DNA from: Sinorhizobium shofinae | GTDB lineage: Bacteria; Pseudomonadota; Alphaproteobacteria; Rhizobiales; Rhizobiaceae | Assembly: GCA_001704765.1 (NCBI GenBank) | Contig: MBFK01000136.1 | Coordinates: forward strand, 62,001 to 126,000 | Reading direction: 5' to 3' | DNA: 64,000 nucleotides | Shown here: positions 35,508 through 46,050 of the stretch, in pieces | Position numbering within the stretch: the first letter of the stretch is position 1 | Layout: every line of letters begins with the position of its first letter | The notes under the pieces: generated by a model | What the model was told of the DNA's origin: nothing | The model's input: the letters and a program-made list of their open reading frames with translations, nothing else | Database searches by the model: none | Translations under genes and position numbers: made by a program

Positions 35508-37199
35508 TCAAGCTCCAGGACGACGGCGGAGGGAGAATTCCCTTCCCTCGCCCAGCCTGCCGCAGAAGACGTCGTGGCCGGCAAGCGTGATCGCATTGTC
35601 GGCGAAGGCAGGCGCAAATCCGGGCATCGACAGCAGCCCGGTGACCGTCATGTCGGCAGAAAGCTGAACCACCTGCGGCTCCCCTGTCAGGTTGAAGACG
35701 AAAAGCAGCGCCTCGCCGCCTTTCTTCCTGGTGAAGGCGAGCACATCCTGATTGGTCGCTAGGAACGCCATGTCGCCATCGACGAGCGGCGCATGCGCGC
35801 GACGGAAAGCGAGCGTACGGCGGTAATGCTCTAGCACCGACCCTGCGACACCCTCCTGTGCATCGACCGCCAATACCCGCTGGTCATCGCGCACCGGCAG
35901 CCAGGGAAAACCGGAGGAAAAGCCGGCATTCGCCTCATCACTTTCCCAGACCATCGGCGTCCGGCAGCCATCGCGGCCTTTGAAGGCCGGCCAGAAGCGA
36001 ATGCCATAGGGGTCGCGCAGCTCCTCATAGGTGAGTTCCGCCTCCGACAAGCCCAATTCCTCGCCCTGGTAAAGGCAGATCGAGCCGCGCAAGCTGGCAA
36101 GCAGCGAGATCGCGAGCTTGGCTACCCGTTCCCGGTCGGCCTCGCGCAGTGCAAAGCGGCTGACATGACGCATGACGTCGTGGTTGGAGAAGGCCCAGCA
36201 GACCCAGCCATCGGTGACGATCGCCTGGAAATTCTCGACGCATCGCCGGACATGACGTGCCGAGAGCTCCGGGCCGAGGAGGTCGAAGGTGTAGCACATG
36301 TGCAGCTTGTCGCCGCCGCTCGTATAGGCGGCAACGGTCTTCAGCGAACGGGAGCCGTCGCCGACCTCGCCCACCGTCGCGCGTCCGCCATATTCGTCGA
36401 GCAAGCCCCGCAAGCGCCGCAGGAAATCGATATTCTCCGGCTGGGTCTTGTCGTAGAGATGATCCTGCATCCCGTAGGGATTGACCTCCGGCGCATCGCT
36501 GCTGGTCGCATCTGGATCCGGCACGAGCGGCGGGTTGTCCCGCAAATGCCGATCGTGGAAATAGAAGTTCACGGTATCGAGCCGAAAGCCGTCGACGCCG
36601 CGATCCAGCCAGAAACGAACGGTCGCAAGCAGGGCCTCCTGAACCTCGGGATCATGAAAATTGAGGTCCGGCTGCGACGTTAGGAAATTGTGCATGTAGT
36701 ATTGTTTGCGCACCCCATCCCATTCCCAGGCCGGGCCGCCGAAGATCGAAAGCCAGTTGTTCGGCGCCGTGCCGTCCGGCTTCGGATCGGCCCAGACATA
36801 CCAGTCCGCCCTGGCGTTGGTCCGGCTCGAGCGGCTCTCGACGAACCAGGGGTGCCGGTCAGAGGTGTGCGAGATCACCTGGTCGACGATCACCTTCAGC
36901 CCCAGCCGATGAGCTTCCGCCATCATGGCGTCGAAATCGGCGAGCGTGCCGAACATCGGATCGACGTCGCAATAGTCCGAGACGTCGTAGCCCATGTCCG
37001 CCTGCGGCGACTTGAAGAAGGGCGATAACCAGATGGCGTCGACGCCGAGCGAGGCAATATGCGAAAGACGCTGGGTGACTCCGCGCAGGTCACCGATTCC
37101 GTCGCCATCCGTATCCTGGAAGGAACGCGGATAGACCTGATAGATCACCGCGCCGCGCCACCAATCGTCGCCAGACCCCGATCCGATCGCCATCCGCAT
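35508..37199 (-). CDS. Alpha-glucosidase, glycoside hydrolase family 13
   Basis: A 563-residue cytoplasmic enzyme of the oligo-1,6-/alpha-glucosidase type. GH13 regions in order: I VIVDQVISHTSDRHPWF, II VDGFRLDTVNFYFHD (nucleophile Asp), III ATVGEVGDGSR (acid Glu), IV WAFSNHDVMRHVSR (transition-state Asp). The N-terminal WWRGAVIYQVYPRSFQDTDG is typical. ATG 37199 (or 37193) follows GCGGGG; longer frames add an unrelated tail. It hydrolyses alpha-linked disaccharides such as sucrose, maltose or trehalulose. Its neighbours are unlike the aglEFGAK operon, so it is a separate enzyme. It is divergent from the kinase gene next to it. Confidence 0.88.
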   Translation of the reverse strand: MRMAIGSGSGDDWWRGAVIYQVYPRSFQDTDGDGIGDLRGVTQRLSHIASLGVDAIWLSPFFKSPQADMGYDVSDYCDVDPMFGTLADFDAMMAEAHRLGLKVIVDQVISHTSDRHPWFVESRSSRTNARADWYVWADPKPDGTAPNNWLSIFGGPAWEWDGVRKQYYMHNFLTSQPDLNFHDPEVQEALLATVRFWLDRGVDGFRLDTVNFYFHDRHLRDNPPLVPDPDATSSDAPEVNPYGMQDHLYDKTQPENIDFLRRLRGLLDEYGGRATVGEVGDGSRSLKTVAAYTSGGDKLHMCYTFDLLGPELSARHVRRCVENFQAIVTDGWVCWAFSNHDVMRHVSRFALREADRERVAKLAISLLASLRGSICLYQGEELGLSEAELTYEELRDPYGIRFWPAFKGRDGCRTPMVWESDEANAGFSSGFPWLPVRDDQRVLAVDAQEGVAGSVLEHYRRTLAFRRAHAPLVDGDMAFLATNQDVLAFTRKKGGEALLFVFNLTGEPQVVQLSADMTVTGLLSMPGFAPAFADNAITLAGHDVFCGRLGEGREFSLRRRPGA

Positions 37200-37337
37200 A
37201 CCCCGCGTTCCAACTGCTCCACGAGAGATGTATCGCCGCGAATTCACCGAGTAAACGGTACTCGCAACATTCACTTGCTGCGAAGCCAACAGATCGCTAA
37301 CCCATTGGCGGCGACACAGATGGAGGAGGAAGAGCGC

Positions 37338-38264
37338 ATGGCAGGCAGCATGCTTTCAATCGGCGAATGCATGGTCGAACTGATGCAGGCGGAAGGAGAC
37401 ATGCTGCGCAAGGGCTATGCGGGCGACACCTTCAACACCGCCTATTATGCGCGCCTGTTCATGCCAGTCGGATGGACTGTCGAGTATCTGACCGCCATTG
37501 GCACGGACGTCGTGTCGGAGGAGATGCTCGCCTACATCGAGGGCACTGGGGTCGGTACGGCACATATCGCCAGGATCGAGGGCCGCATGCCGGGGCTCTA
37601 CATAATCCATCTCAAGGACGGTGAGCGCAGCTTCTCCTACTGGCGCTCCACCTCGGCCGCGAAGCTGCTCGCCGACGACCCGGATCGGTTGCGGGCGGCG
37701 ATCGAGTCGGTAGACGTCGTCTTCTTCTCCGGGATTACACTTGCAATCCTTGCTCCAGATGCGGCAGAAACCTTGCTGTCGGAACTGCGGCGGGCAAAGG
37801 CAAGCGGCAAGCGCGTCGTGTTCGATCCGAATATCCGCCCGCGCCTTTGGGACGACGCAGCACGGATGCGTGCGACGCTTGAAGCCGGCGCGCGGGCGGC
37901 GACGATGGTGCTGCCGAGCTATGACGACGAAGCAACGCATTTCGGCGATGCGTCCGTCGGCGGGACGATCGAACGCTACCGCGGCCTCGGCGTCGAAGAT
38001 ATTGCGGTCAAGGACGGCGCCAATGGCGTCACGCTCCAGTTCGGCGAAGGAGAGCGCCGGCATATCCCGGCCGCGCCTGTTTCTCGTATCGTCGACACCA
38101 CCAGCGCCGGGGACAGCTTCAACGGTTCGTTTCTCGCTCGTCTGGCCGCCGGCGACAATCCGGCCGATGCCGCCGCCTTCGCCGCACGCGTCGCCGCAGC
38201 CGTGATTGGCCATCATGGCGCGATGGTCGCGCCGGAGAAACTGGTGGCAGACGAGATCATTTGA
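37338..38264 (+). CDS. kdgK: PfkB-type sugar kinase, probably 2-keto-3-deoxygluconate kinase
   Basis: A 308-residue ribokinase-fold enzyme. The N-terminal MLSIGECMVELMQ and the catalytic signature DTTSAGDSFNGSFLARLA (with the base Asp) identify the PfkB family. The pattern RKGYAGDTFNTAYYARL and YWRSTSAAK fits KDG kinases, which phosphorylate 2-keto-3-deoxygluconate in uronate and Entner-Doudoroff pathways. Substrate choice is inferred from these motifs. GGAGGAGGAAGAG before the ATG fixes the start. It shares a 138-bp intergenic region with the divergent alpha-glucosidase gene. Confidence 0.78.
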   Translation: MAGSMLSIGECMVELMQAEGDMLRKGYAGDTFNTAYYARLFMPVGWTVEYLTAIGTDVVSEEMLAYIEGTGVGTAHIARIEGRMPGLYIIHLKDGERSFSYWRSTSAAKLLADDPDRLRAAIESVDVVFFSGITLAILAPDAAETLLSELRRAKASGKRVVFDPNIRPRLWDDAARMRATLEAGARAATMVLPSYDDEATHFGDASVGGTIERYRGLGVEDIAVKDGANGVTLQFGEGERRHIPAAPVSRIVDTTSAGDSFNGSFLARLAAGDNPADAAAFAARVAAAVIGHHGAMVAPEKLVADEII

Positions 38265-38271
38265 GATTGGC

Positions 38272-38329
38272 TGCCCTCACCCTAGCCCCGCTTGCGGGGA
38301 GAAGGTGGCCGGCAGGCCGGATGAGGGGT
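38272..38329. repeat. ABC-type element, copy 3
   Basis: It has GCCCTCACCCTAGCCCCGC-TT-GCGGGGAGAAGG, then TGGCCGGCAGGCCGGATGAGGGG. The 3' part (GGCCGGCAGGCCGG) recurs in copies 5 and 6. It lies between convergent kdgK and der. Confidence 0.78.
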
Positions 38330-38344
38330 CCTGCTCGGTGAAAA

Positions 38345-39775
38345 TCAGCGCTTCTTGCGCGCCTTGGATTCGAAAGGATTGTCCGAGGCGCGGAAGTGGA
38401 CGCGGATCGGCACGCCCGGCAGGTCGAAATCGTTGCGCAGGCCGTTGATCAGGTACCGGGCATAGGATTCCGGCACCGCCTCGGGGCGCGTGCAGGAAAT
38501 CATGAAGCCCGGTGGGCGGGCCTTCACCTGGGTCATGTATTTGAGCTTCAGGCGACGGCCGGAGACGGCCGGCGGCGGGTGCTGCACCTGCTGCGATTCC
38601 AGCCAGCGATTGAGCCGGGCCGTCGAGATGCGCCGGTTCCAGACCTTGTCCGTCTCGATGATCGCCTGCATCAGGCGGTCGAGGCCATAGCCCGTATGAC
38701 CGGAAATCGGTACCGCCCGGATGCCGCGGGCCTGCGGGAGCAGCCGTTCGGTCTTTTCGCGCAGATCCGCAAGCACGGCCTGCCAGTTCTCGACCAGATC
38801 CCATTTGTTGAAGGCGAGCACCGCCGCACGCCCTTCGCGCAGCACCAGGTCGACGATCTGCAGGTCCTGCTTCTCGAAGGGGATCGTGGCGTCGAAGACG
38901 ATCACGACCGTCTCGGCAAAACGGATGGCGCGGAGCGCATCGGCGACCGACAGCTTCTCGAGCTTTTCCTGGACCTTCGCCTTGCGACGCATGCCGGCCG
39001 TGTCGAACATCTTGATCGTGCGGCTGCGCCATTGCCACTCGACCGAGATCGAGTCGCGGGTGATGCCGGCCTCGGGACCGGTCAACAGCCGGTCTTCGCC
39101 GAGGAAGCGATTGATCAGCGTCGACTTGCCGGCGTTCGGCCGGCCGACGATCGCGACGCGCAGGGGCTTAGTTTCATCATAGGCAGGCTCTGCCTCTTCG
39201 TCCTCCCCCTCGCCCGCGCCGGTCGGGCGGATATCGACATCGGTCTCGGCGACATCCTCCGCCGGCGGGAAGGCCCTTTCCTCGCCCAGTGCGGCGACGA
39301 TCGCATCGCGCAGATCGAGCATCCCCTGGCCGTGCTCGGCCGAGATCGGGCATGGTTCGCCGAGGCCGAGCGTGAAAGCGTCGTAGAAGCCACCTTCGGA
39401 TCCCCGCGCCTCGGCCTTGTTGGCGACGACGATGACCGGCTTGCCGCGGCGGCGCAGCATTTCGGCAAGCGTCTCGTCGGCCGGCGTCAGGCCAGCCTTG
39501 GCATCGATGACGAACAGCGACAGATCGGCCTCGTCGATTGCCTGTTCGGTCTGCGCCCACATCCGCCCTTGCAGGCTGTCGGGCGCCGATTGCTCGAGAC
39601 CGGCCGTATCGATGATGCGAAATTTCAGGTCGACGAGCTTCGCATCGCCGGGCCGGCGGTCGCGCGTGACCCCCGGCGTGTCATCGACGAGCGCCAGCTT
39701 CTTGCCAACCAGACGGTTGAACAAGGTCGACTTGCCGACATTGGGACGCCCGACGATGGCGACGGTGAAACTCAT
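38345..39775 (-). CDS. der: Ribosome-assembly GTPase Der (EngA)
   Basis: A 476-residue essential GTPase of 50S maturation with two G domains and a KH-like C-terminal domain. First G domain: [16 protein letters not shown] (residues 8-23), [12 protein letters not shown]. Second: [36 protein letters not shown]. They are joined by an acidic linker ([10 protein letters not shown]). The KH domain carries [20 protein letters not shown]. In S. meliloti the orthologue (engA) lies on pSymB. Ten bases separate it from the upstream TPR gene, so the two are one operon. Confidence 0.96.
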   Translation of the reverse strand: MSFTVAIVGRPNVGKSTLFNRLVGKKLALVDDTPGVTRDRRPGDAKLVDLKFRIIDTAGLEQSAPDSLQGRMWAQTEQAIDEADLSLFVIDAKAGLTPADETLAEMLRRRGKPVIVVANKAEARGSEGGFYDAFTLGLGEPCPISAEHGQGMLDLRDAIVAALGEERAFPPAEDVAETDVDIRPTGAGEGEDEEAEPAYDETKPLRVAIVGRPNAGKSTLINRFLGEDRLLTGPEAGITRDSISVEWQWRSRTIKMFDTAGMRRKAKVQEKLEKLSVADALRAIRFAETVVIVFDATIPFEKQDLQIVDLVLREGRAAVLAFNKWDLVENWQAVLADLREKTERLLPQARGIRAVPISGHTGYGLDRLMQAIIETDKVWNRRISTARLNRWLESQQVQHPPPAVSGRRLKLKYMTQVKARPPGFMISCTRPEAVPESYARYLINGLRNDFDLPGVPIRVHFRASDNPFESKARKKR

Positions 39776-39785
39776 ATCAAACGCC

Positions 39786-40454
39786 TCAAGCTTTGCCGCT
39801 CGCCGCGATCACATCAAGCAGCATCTGCGCCCGATTGACGACGCCGCGCGGGCTTTCGGTATCATCGGCGATCTGCTGGAACCAGCCCTTCGCTTTGGTG
39901 AAATCACCCGCCTTGTAGGCCGCAAGACCCAGCGCCTCGCGAGCCGAATGGCGCATGGCGTTCTGCGGCACCGCCAGTTGTTCGACCTCGGCCGAGACCT
40001 GATCGTAGGTGCCTGCATCGATGAGCAGGTAAGCCGCGCGCAGCCGCGCCGCATCGCGGACCGCCGGCGGAATGCGGGTGTCCTTGCCGATCTCGGAGAA
40101 CGCCGCGACCGCCGCTTCGGTTTCGCCCTTCTGCGCCTTTAGCGTCGCGGCACGAAGCCGCGCGAGAACCGGATAGGAGCCGTAACCCTCCTGCTCCAGC
40201 TTTGTGAGTGCGGCGAGAGCCTCCTCCGATTTGTTTTCCTTCGCGAGATCGAGGGCTACGAGAAAGGCGTCCCCCGACTGCGATGAGGAACGCTCCTGCC
40301 AATAGTCATAGCCAACCTTGCCGACGGTGCCGAGGACAATGAGCGCCGCAACCCCGATGATGAGACCGCCGAACCGCGTCCAGATGGCCTTCATCTGGTC
40401 CGAGCGGAGTTCTTCGTTGACCTCGCGGATAAAGCTGTCGTCCTGGTTTGCCAT
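39786..40454 (-). CDS. Single-span TPR membrane protein (YfgM-like)
   Basis: A 222-residue protein with one membrane helix after a short cytoplasmic head ([20 protein letters not shown], residues 30-50) and a periplasmic TPR-like region ([32 protein letters not shown]). The topology matches YfgM, an ancillary SecYEG/chaperone partner in E. coli, which is also encoded beside der. ATG 40454 gives the [17 protein letters not shown] start that is usual in Rhizobiales; the frame extends nine codons upstream. Confidence 0.83.
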   Translation of the reverse strand: MANQDDSFIREVNEELRSDQMKAIWTRFGGLIIGVAALIVLGTVGKVGYDYWQERSSSQSGDAFLVALDLAKENKSEEALAALTKLEQEGYGSYPVLARLRAATLKAQKGETEAAVAAFSEIGKDTRIPPAVRDAARLRAAYLLIDAGTYDQVSAEVEQLAVPQNAMRHSAREALGLAAYKAGDFTKAKGWFQQIADDTESPRGVVNRAQMLLDVIAASGKA

Positions 40455-40582
40455 GTTCCGTCCCGGTTGCCCGGCCTTCAACTAGATGAGGTTAGAGCGG
40501 CGGGAAATCGAATGCTCCCTCCGCTCTAGAATTTTGCGCCTTCTACCCGATTTTGCGCCGCTTGTAAGGGGGCGAGCGTCAT

Positions 40583-41170
40583 TTACGCGATGACGATCGG
40601 CGCCACGCCGATGACCAACGCGTGCAGCTTCCAGACGATCACGCCATAGAGGGCCGCTCCGATGAGCACCGCCGCAAGATCATAGCGGGAGGAGACGAAG
40701 GCCGGATAGGTGATTTCGCCCGCCCGCCAGCGCTTCTTCATCGAGATGCGCAGGATGACGCCCCAGGCGAGAAAGGCGCCGAAAAGCAGCACCGAAGGGG
40801 CCTCGCCATTCGCAAGCAGATGCGCCAGTGCCCAGATCTTGATCGCCAGGATCGCCGGATGCTTGGTTGCCACCCGGATCTTGCCGGCGGGCAGGAAGGC
40901 CGCGACCAGAAAGATCGAGGCAATCAGCATCAGCGTTAGCGCGATATGCGTCATGAAGACGGGCGGGGTGTAGAGAATGCCGGTCGTCGCGCGCGCCTTG
41001 ACGAAGCCGATCGCGATCAACGCCAGGCCGACGAGCGCGGCGATGCCGTGAATGGCGTGCCAGGCCCCTGTGCCGCTTCGCTTGGTCACCGCCGCGCGCA
41101 GTCCAGGCGCGAAACTGCGAACTAGGTGGATGCCGATAAAAATCACGATACCCAGTATCAGAAGCGCCAT
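40583..41170 (-). CDS. NnrU family membrane protein
   Basis: A 195-residue integral membrane protein with six predicted helices. The NnrU-family signatures are MALLILGIVIFIGIHLVRSF at the N-terminus, WHAIHGIAALVGLALIAIGF, TKHPAILAIKIWALAHLLAN and AFLAWGVILRISMKKRWR. NnrU was first noted near nitric-oxide reductase genes and resembles isoprenylcysteine methyltransferase-like proteins; its role is unknown. No denitrification gene is nearby. Confidence 0.85.
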   Translation of the reverse strand: MALLILGIVIFIGIHLVRSFAPGLRAAVTKRSGTGAWHAIHGIAALVGLALIAIGFVKARATTGILYTPPVFMTHIALTLMLIASIFLVAAFLPAGKIRVATKHPAILAIKIWALAHLLANGEAPSVLLFGAFLAWGVILRISMKKRWRAGEITYPAFVSSRYDLAAVLIGAALYGVIVWKLHALVIGVAPIVIA

Positions 41171-41373
41171 GTCTCACCCGATCTAGAAATGTTGCGCGCG
41201 GTAAGCGAGCGCAAGAGCTGCGCGCTCGTCGCGCTTTAATGGTTTGTTCACCACCGCATAACGGTATCCCCACCGAATTTCCAGACGGATCAAAGGATTG
41301 CCGCATTGTTGAAGAAGGGACGACGCGAACAAATCGTCGCAGTTCCCGCGATTCTCCCAAGAAGTCTTACTGA

Positions 41374-42378
41374 ATGACCCGCAATATTCTCGCGCTCTCG
41401 CTTTGCCTTTTTCCCGCAGTCGCCCTCGCCGACCCGCCGTCGGCACCTGAGACTACGAGGAACAAGCAACTGGTCATCGTCTCCTTCGACGGTGCCCATG
41501 ACAATGCGCTGTGGGAGAAGAGCCTCGCCATGGCAAAGCGCACCGGCGCGCACTTCACGTATTTCCTCTCCTGCACTTTCCTGATGACGAAGGCAGACGC
41601 CAAGCAGAGCTACAGGGCGCCAGGACAGAAGGTCGGCCGCTCGAATGTCGGCTTCGCCCAGAGCCGGGAGGAGATCGCCATTCGCGCCGGCCATATCTGG
41701 GAGGCGCATCTCGAGGGCCACGACATCGGCAGCCATGCCTGCGGCCATTTCGACGGCAAGGGCTGGAGCGAGGCGGACTGGGAGAGCGAGTTCGCCTCCT
41801 TCCGCACGGCACTCGTCGATGCCTGGAAAAAGGCCGGCGAGCCGGACGCCGAACCGGAAGGTTGGGCGGAGTTCGCCCGCAATGGCATCAAGGGATTCCG
41901 CGCGCCCTACCTGTCCTTGAGCGACGGGCTCATGTCGGCGCTCGAGGCCTTCGCGTTCACCTATGATGCGAGCCTCGTCACCAAGGGGCCGGGATGGCCC
42001 ATAGCGCAAGACGGCATGCCGCGCTTCGGCCTGCCGCTCATCCCGGAGGGTCCCTCGCACCGGCCGGTGATCGGCATGGACTACAATCTCTTCATCCGCC
42101 ACTCGATGGGCGTCGAAAACCGGAAGGACAGCGCCCGCTTCGAGGAACGCACGCTCGCGGCCTTCCGCGAGGCTTTCCGCAGGGAATATGACGGCGAGCG
42201 GATCCCGCTGCAGCTCGGCTTTCACTTCGTCGAGATGAATGGCGGCGCCTATTGGCGCGCCCTCGACCGCTTCCTGACGGAAACCTGCGGCAAATCGGAC
42301 GTCGCCTGCGTCAGCTATGCGGACGCCTTGCCGATGATCGAGGATGCAAGAAAGAAGGCGGACCGCTCCGCCTTCTGA
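41374..42378 (+). CDS. Secreted polysaccharide deacetylase-like protein
   Basis: A 334-residue protein with a signal peptide (ILALSLCLFPAVALA). The NodB-homology core is present: SFDGAHDNALWEKS for the catalytic/metal Asp pair, and DIGSHACGHFDGKGWSEADW for the two metal histidines, followed by GIKGFRAPYLSLSDGL. Length exceeds the minimal NodB domain by about 100 residues. It probably removes acetyl groups from a cell-wall or extracellular glycan; the substrate cannot be deduced. It ends ten bases from the convergent bacA gene. Confidence 0.85.
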   Translation: MTRNILALSLCLFPAVALADPPSAPETTRNKQLVIVSFDGAHDNALWEKSLAMAKRTGAHFTYFLSCTFLMTKADAKQSYRAPGQKVGRSNVGFAQSREEIAIRAGHIWEAHLEGHDIGSHACGHFDGKGWSEADWESEFASFRTALVDAWKKAGEPDAEPEGWAEFARNGIKGFRAPYLSLSDGLMSALEAFAFTYDASLVTKGPGWPIAQDGMPRFGLPLIPEGPSHRPVIGMDYNLFIRHSMGVENRKDSARFEERTLAAFREAFRREYDGERIPLQLGFHFVEMNGGAYWRALDRFLTETCGKSDVACVSYADALPMIEDARKKADRSAF

Positions 42379-42388
42379 TCAGCGCGCG

Positions 42389-43651
42389 TTACAGCGCGAG
42401 TTCTTCCTTGCCACCCGCGTCGATGAACTGCTTATCGATGTCGGGCAACGGCTCTTCATCGAGCACCGACTCGAAGGCGCGGAGACGTTTATAGATTGAA
42501 AGAAGCTCGACGATCGTCGGCCAGGAATTGACCAGATATTGGAATGACGAGCTCACCTGGCCGAACGCACCGGAGATCTGGTTTAACGCGCCAAGCGAAA
42601 TTTTACCCGCGATGATCGAGGGCGCCAGGATCAGCAATGAGAAGATGTTGTTGATCTGCAGATAGAAAATGCGCGCGATATTGAAATACAGATAGTGGAA
42701 ATACAGGCGGAAATAGTTCTTGCGGACGTTGCTAAAAAGCTCCGCGACCGTTTGCGGTTGGGCGCGATCAATGTGATCCTCGCCGTAAACCAGCTCCTTG
42801 CGATAGGCGGCTTCCACACGCTGGTTGCGAAATTCCAGTCCCGGCAGCTTGATCCCGACCAAGGCGAGGAACACGGTACCGAAAAGCGACCACAGGACGG
42901 CTGCCGTGACCAACGGGTAGGGAATGATCCCGACGATCGGTAGTTCGGTGACGTTCTCCGAAAGCCGGATCAGCACGGGCGTGAAGGCGATCAAGGTCAT
43001 GACACTGTCAATAAGGCTGACGCCGAGCCCTTCCACCGTCGTGGAGAAGCGCATCGTATCTTCCTGTACGCGCTGCGAGGCGCCCTCGATGTGACGCAGT
43101 TTGCCCCAGTTGGCCATGTAGTATTCGTTCATCGCCGTTCGCCAACGGAAGATGTAGTGGCTCACGAAGTACCGGGTCATGACGGCGACTGCAACGGCGA
43201 CCATGGCGATTGCGAGGAAGGTGCCGATTTGACCGTAGAACTCTTCCGCCGTGACAACAGCCGCCTTGGAAACTGCGGCCTGGATCAGGTCCCAGAAGGG
43301 ACCGTACCAGTTGTTGATCGCCACGCTCACCTGCACCTGGAAATAGGTGACAAAGAGGATGAGAGCCGATCCCCAGATAGACCAGCTCTGCCAGCGATGC
43401 GGAGCGTAGACCTGCCAGAAGGCGGCGAAAATCGCCACCACCAATGCAAAGTAGATATAGAACCAGAGGAAGGCAGGCGACCAGAAGGCCGAGATACCGA
43501 CGATCGGCGGGGCATCGGCCGGTGCGGGCGGCAGGCCAACGAAGGCACCGATCCCTTCACCCCAGCCATACCAAAAGGCAACGGCAATCAGCGACCAGAC
43601 AATGACGGAGATGAAGAACTGCTTCGGCATGGGGAAGAAGGATTGGAACAA
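42389..43651 (-). CDS. bacA: BacA, peptide/VLCFA-related inner-membrane protein needed for symbiosis
   Basis: A 420-residue SbmA/BacA protein with about seven to eight membrane segments. Length and residue numbering equal those of S. meliloti BacA. Trp182, Gln193, Asp198, Arg284 and Arg389, the positions shown to be important by mutagenesis there, are all present ([38 protein letters not shown]). BacA imports antimicrobial peptides such as NCRs and is needed for bacteroid survival and for very-long-chain fatty acids in lipid A. The gene is monocistronic. Confidence 0.95.
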   Translation of the reverse strand: MFQSFFPMPKQFFISVIVWSLIAVAFWYGWGEGIGAFVGLPPAPADAPPIVGISAFWSPAFLWFYIYFALVVAIFAAFWQVYAPHRWQSWSIWGSALILFVTYFQVQVSVAINNWYGPFWDLIQAAVSKAAVVTAEEFYGQIGTFLAIAMVAVAVAVMTRYFVSHYIFRWRTAMNEYYMANWGKLRHIEGASQRVQEDTMRFSTTVEGLGVSLIDSVMTLIAFTPVLIRLSENVTELPIVGIIPYPLVTAAVLWSLFGTVFLALVGIKLPGLEFRNQRVEAAYRKELVYGEDHIDRAQPQTVAELFSNVRKNYFRLYFHYLYFNIARIFYLQINNIFSLLILAPSIIAGKISLGALNQISGAFGQVSSSFQYLVNSWPTIVELLSIYKRLRAFESVLDEEPLPDIDKQFIDAGGKEELAL

Positions 43652-43815
43652 GGGACGGCACTCGCGTTTCTTAGGAGGTCAACGACTTGCCTCCTGAAGC
43701 GGCCGAAACTAGGGCAAATTGCGTGCGGCAACAATTACGCAATCTGAATGTTACTGTTATTTCATGAAGCTCCCGCGCGGAAACGCCGTCCCAGGCGCCC
43801 GAAAATCGCCAGGCT

Positions 43816-45114
43816 TCACCGACCCAGGGCGGCCCTGATCTTGCGCAGTTCCAGCACCACCACCATACCGCAGCAGAACAGGACGGCGGCGGCCACCAGC
43901 GTCGGCAGTGCGAAACTTCCGGTCCGCTCCGCCAGCCAGCCGGCGGCCACAGGCCCGACGATCTGGCCGATGCCGAAAGCTGCGGTCATGAAGGCAAGTG
44001 CCCGTCGCGGGCTTTTGGGCGCAAGCTGCCGGCCAATCTGCAGGCCATAGGCCGTGACCATCATGAAGGTGGCGCCCAGCATCAGCCCGCCGACGAGCGG
44101 CGCGTAGGGCGAAGGCAAGGATACGGTCAGCACGAGGCCGGCGGCCTCGACCAGGAGGCCTGCGGCATAGACACCCGCGAGTCCGAAGCGCCGTACGGCG
44201 AAACGCCACAGATAGACCGACAGCGCAGCGCTGACGCCGGTGATCAGCCAGGCGAGGAACTCGACGTTGTGCCCACCGCTTGCGTCGCGCGCCATGGCGA
44301 CAAGGAAGGTCGCTGTGATCACGTAGCCGAAGCCGAAGAAGCCATAAGTGAGCGTGACCACGGTGAGCGGTCGGGTCCAGGTGAGCGGCGCCTCCCGCTG
44401 AGCGCCATTCCCCACGTGATGGCTGCCCGGCAGCAGAGCGGCGACGAGAGCGGTCCCTATGAGCGCGACGAGCGCGCCGGTGAACCAATCCGCCTGCGAG
44501 GCCGAAAGGTCGGCGACACCTGCGAGCGGTGCCGCCCAGACGCAGATCGAGGAAAGCGCAATTCCGAAACCGACGCCACCGAAATGCACCGAGGGCACAT
44601 GTTCGGATTTCGCGCGCAGACCCTGCCCGAGCACGATCCCTGATACGAAGATCATCGCGAGTGCACTCGCCAGACCGGCAAGGAAACGGATGATGCAATA
44701 GACGAGAACGGCCGAGGTGAGCCCCATCGCCGCGAGCAAGAGCGTCGTTGCACCAAGCGCCGCAAGGCCGATCCGCCGCTCGTAGCCGTGCGCCCAGCCA
44801 TAGGCGGCAAGCACGGCGCCCGCGAGATATCCGACGAAATTGGCCGAGGCGATCAGCCCGGCATCCGCCGGCGAAAGCCCAGCATCTGCCATCATCGCCG
44901 GCAGGATGGGCGTATAGGAGAAGCGGCCGAAGCCCATCGCGACGGCCATGGCGACGGCCCCGGCAATCGCCGTCGCTTGGAGATTGCTGCTTGACGCCGC
45001 AGTAGGCACACGAGGCGACAGCTCCTCCGCGTCCCCCATTCGACGCGGATCAGTGCCGTCGGTCGTGCCGACATGCTTTCCGTCGCGATCCGGCAGTCTG
45101 TGCGGCGTGCTCAT
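43816..45114 (-). CDS. MFS transporter, YbfB/YjiJ type
   Basis: A 432-residue major-facilitator protein with 12 hydrophobic helices after a 45-residue polar tail. The first helix region AMAVAMGFGRFSYTPILPAM is the signature of the YbfB/YjiJ group of small-molecule exporters. Loop motif GWAHGYERRIGLAALG corresponds to motif A. The substrate is unknown. Divergent LysR genes are usual partners but none is present here; the opposite side holds map. Confidence 0.85.
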   Translation of the reverse strand: MSTPHRLPDRDGKHVGTTDGTDPRRMGDAEELSPRVPTAASSSNLQATAIAGAVAMAVAMGFGRFSYTPILPAMMADAGLSPADAGLIASANFVGYLAGAVLAAYGWAHGYERRIGLAALGATTLLLAAMGLTSAVLVYCIIRFLAGLASALAMIFVSGIVLGQGLRAKSEHVPSVHFGGVGFGIALSSICVWAAPLAGVADLSASQADWFTGALVALIGTALVAALLPGSHHVGNGAQREAPLTWTRPLTVVTLTYGFFGFGYVITATFLVAMARDASGGHNVEFLAWLITGVSAALSVYLWRFAVRRFGLAGVYAAGLLVEAAGLVLTVSLPSPYAPLVGGLMLGATFMMVTAYGLQIGRQLAPKSPRRALAFMTAAFGIGQIVGPVAAGWLAERTGSFALPTLVAAAVLFCCGMVVVLELRKIRAALGR

Positions 45115-45226
45115 GTCTGCTTATTGCATCGCAGCAAGAAGGCGACAAATCATTATAATTGAAGCTTCGATTGACGGAATCGAACGATGCGGCCGTGGCG
45201 GCACCGCGCAGCTGCATCTCCTGTGC

Positions 45227-45976
45227 TCAGCCCGGCAGCGTCACGACCAGCGGCCCGCCGCGCGTCACGACGACAGTATGTTCGTACTGCACCGTCGGGG
45301 CACGCGGCTCGCTGTAGAGCGTCCAATCGTCGTCGCCGCCCTCGGCCCAGTGTGCGCCGATCGACAGGAACGGCTCGACGGTGAAAACCATGCCCTCCTT
45401 CATCCGCCGACGTTCGGACGGGTCCGGCCAGGTGGCGATCTCGGCTGGCTCCTCGTGCAGCGACCGGCCGATGCCGTGGCTCGCAAGGTTGGTGACGAGC
45501 GAATACCGGTTCTTGCGGGCAAATTCACCGATTGCGTTGCCGATCGAGGCCAGCGACTGGTCCGGCCGCACTTGCTTCAAGCCTACCCACATAGCCCGCT
45601 TGCCGTCGCGGCAGAGCCTATCGATCGCCGCCGTCACCGGCGGAACCGGAAAGGACACGCCCGTATCGGCAAAAATGCCGTCCTTCTCGGCGGAAACGTC
45701 GATATTGACGAGATCGCCGGCGCGGATCACGCGGTTGCCCGGAATGCCATGGGCAATTTCCTCGTTGACGCTGATGCAGGTCGCGCCGGGAAACTTGTAG
45801 CAGAGCTCCGGCGCCGAGCGTGCGCCCGCATCCTCGAGCACCTTGCGGCCGATCGCGTCAAGCTCCGCCGTGGTGATGCCGGGTTCGAGCGCCGCGCCCA
45901 TCGCCTGGAGCGCATTGGCACAGATGCGGCCGATTTCCTTCAGCCGCTCAAGATCTTCATCGTTGTTGAGGGTCAT
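45227..45976 (-). CDS. map: Methionine aminopeptidase, type I
   Basis: A 249-residue dinuclear-metal enzyme that removes initiator Met. Metal ligands are visible: Asp in GDLVNIDVSAEKDGIFADTG (two Asp), His in ASHGIGRSLHEEP, Glu in VFTVEPFLSIGA and Glu in QYEHTVVVT. The N-terminal zinc-finger extension of eukaryotic type is missing, as in bacteria. The start at 45976 gives TLNNDEDLERLKEIGRICAN; eight upstream codons are less likely. It lies away from rpsB, so it may be a second copy of the gene. Confidence 0.92.
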   Translation of the reverse strand: MTLNNDEDLERLKEIGRICANALQAMGAALEPGITTAELDAIGRKVLEDAGARSAPELCYKFPGATCISVNEEIAHGIPGNRVIRAGDLVNIDVSAEKDGIFADTGVSFPVPPVTAAIDRLCRDGKRAMWVGLKQVRPDQSLASIGNAIGEFARKNRYSLVTNLASHGIGRSLHEEPAEIATWPDPSERRRMKEGMVFTVEPFLSIGAHWAEGGDDDWTLYSEPRAPTVQYEHTVVVTRGGPLVVTLPG

Positions 45977-46050
45977 GGTGTCTCGCTTTCGCGGCCACAT
46001 GTAGCGTGCCGACGCGGGCGATGCCAGTGCCGACCACGCGGCTGTCGCCG

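Noticed and set aside
38330..41373. tRNA-Arg (CCG), known near engA in S. meliloti
   Set aside because: I looked for a cloverleaf with a GGTTCGA-type T-loop in the gaps around der and elsewhere in the window and found none.
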